Assembly: GCA_024516035.1 (NCBI GenBank)
Contig: CM044957.1
Location: 44,615,547-44,679,546, forward strand
From: Bactericera cockerelli
Taxonomy: Eukaryota > Arthropoda > Insecta > Hemiptera > Triozidae
DNA: 64,000 nucleotides
Direction: 5' to 3'
The translations under genes and the position numbers were made by a program. Numbering within the stretch: the first letter of the stretch is position 1; the number at the start of each line of letters is the position of its first letter. Positions 63,670-64,000 of the stretch are shown here, in pieces. Below the pieces are notes generated by a model. The model did not search any database. It was not told where the DNA came from and saw only the letters and a list, made by a program, of their open reading frames with translations.

Positions 63670-63790
63670 ATGTTGGGAGCTTTCTCTAGGGCCACTGCCG
63701 GGGCTTTAAAAGTTGTAAAACCAACTTTGAAGCCAGCTTTATTGCAAGATGCAGGATCCAAAGCCGTCGCTGGATTCACCATTAACAAAC
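63670..63790 (+). CDS. First coding exon of a probable mitochondrial protein
   Basis: ATG at 63670: MLGAFSRATAGALKVVKPTL, then about 20 more residues rich in Lys, Ala and Arg and lacking acidic residues until one Asp, ending AAAC|GTAAGT. This is a typical mitochondrial targeting peptide followed by a strong donor. It reminds me of insect ATP synthase beta-subunit leaders, but one leader exon is not enough to name the gene. The remaining exons lie beyond the window. Confidence 0.6.
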
Positions 63791-64000
63791 GTAAGTAGAG
63801 AAACCGATAAAGTGTTCCAATTCCTTGTGTCCTTTTGACCCTGACAAGGGTGACAATTTGTAGAAATTGATAAAATTAAAGTCCTAGGGACTAGGTTTAC
63901 TCATCTATTTTAGTTCTTAGAACTAACTAGCATTTTAACCTCATCTTAAACTATAAATTGCATTTAAAAGCTAATGACATGGACATAAGCAGACTTGTAT

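Overview
The window is eukaryotic and almost certainly from an AT-rich, repeat-dense arthropod, most likely an insect. It has split genes with GT-AG introns, many short tRNA-derived SINEs, Tc1 and mariner transposons, non-LTR retrotransposons and TTAA-site MITEs. A sap-feeding hemipteran is my guess; nothing in the window proves it. There are no bacterial features, no CRISPR array and no convincing stand-alone tRNA or rRNA gene.

Three host genes are present. (1) A very long-chain acyl-CoA dehydrogenase (ACADVL) lies on the minus strand, with 10 coding exons from 39938 down to 13881. They join in frame to about 635 residues and include the mitochondrial N-terminus, the flavin-binding motif and the catalytic Glu. 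(2) A LIN54/Mip120 protein, the DNA-binding subunit of the DREAM/MuvB complex, lies on the plus strand with 11 coding exons from 48570 to 60115. It has the tandem CXC domain and a one-base frame break between the two CXC halves. (3) The first coding exon of a probable mitochondrial protein starts at 63670 and runs off the window. ACADVL and LIN54 point away from each other, with a shared upstream region at about 40-48.5 kb.

Layout: 1-13.8 kb is intergenic and holds a purine-rich tandem array, MITEs, SINEs and a 5'-truncated LINE. 13.9-40 kb is ACADVL, whose large introns hold a 31-bp satellite, two LINE insertions, a near-intact Tc1 transposon and a mariner remnant. 40-48.5 kb is intergenic, with SINEs, a TTAA MITE and a large inverted repeat pair. 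48.5-60.1 kb is LIN54, with a second deleted mariner and more SINEs. 60.1-63.7 kb is intergenic, with Harbinger-like MITEs.

The most unusual feature is that tandem duplications are centred on exon-intron junctions, in both genes. ACADVL exon 9 has an array of copies of its own 5' splice site on its downstream side (15.4-18.8 kb, 31-bp units) and an array of copies of its own 3' splice site on its upstream side (19.0-19.36 and 21.71-21.96 kb). ACADVL exon 3 has its acceptor triplicated in exact 63-nt steps that keep the frame. Exons 6 and 8 have duplicated donors, and exon 7 a duplicated acceptor. LIN54 exon 9 has its donor repeated 12 times in all, most of it in a second, unrelated 31-bp array. 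In these cases the unit carries a few exonic bases plus the splice consensus. This may be a real duplication process acting at splice sites or an assembly artefact; long reads and RNA-seq would decide.
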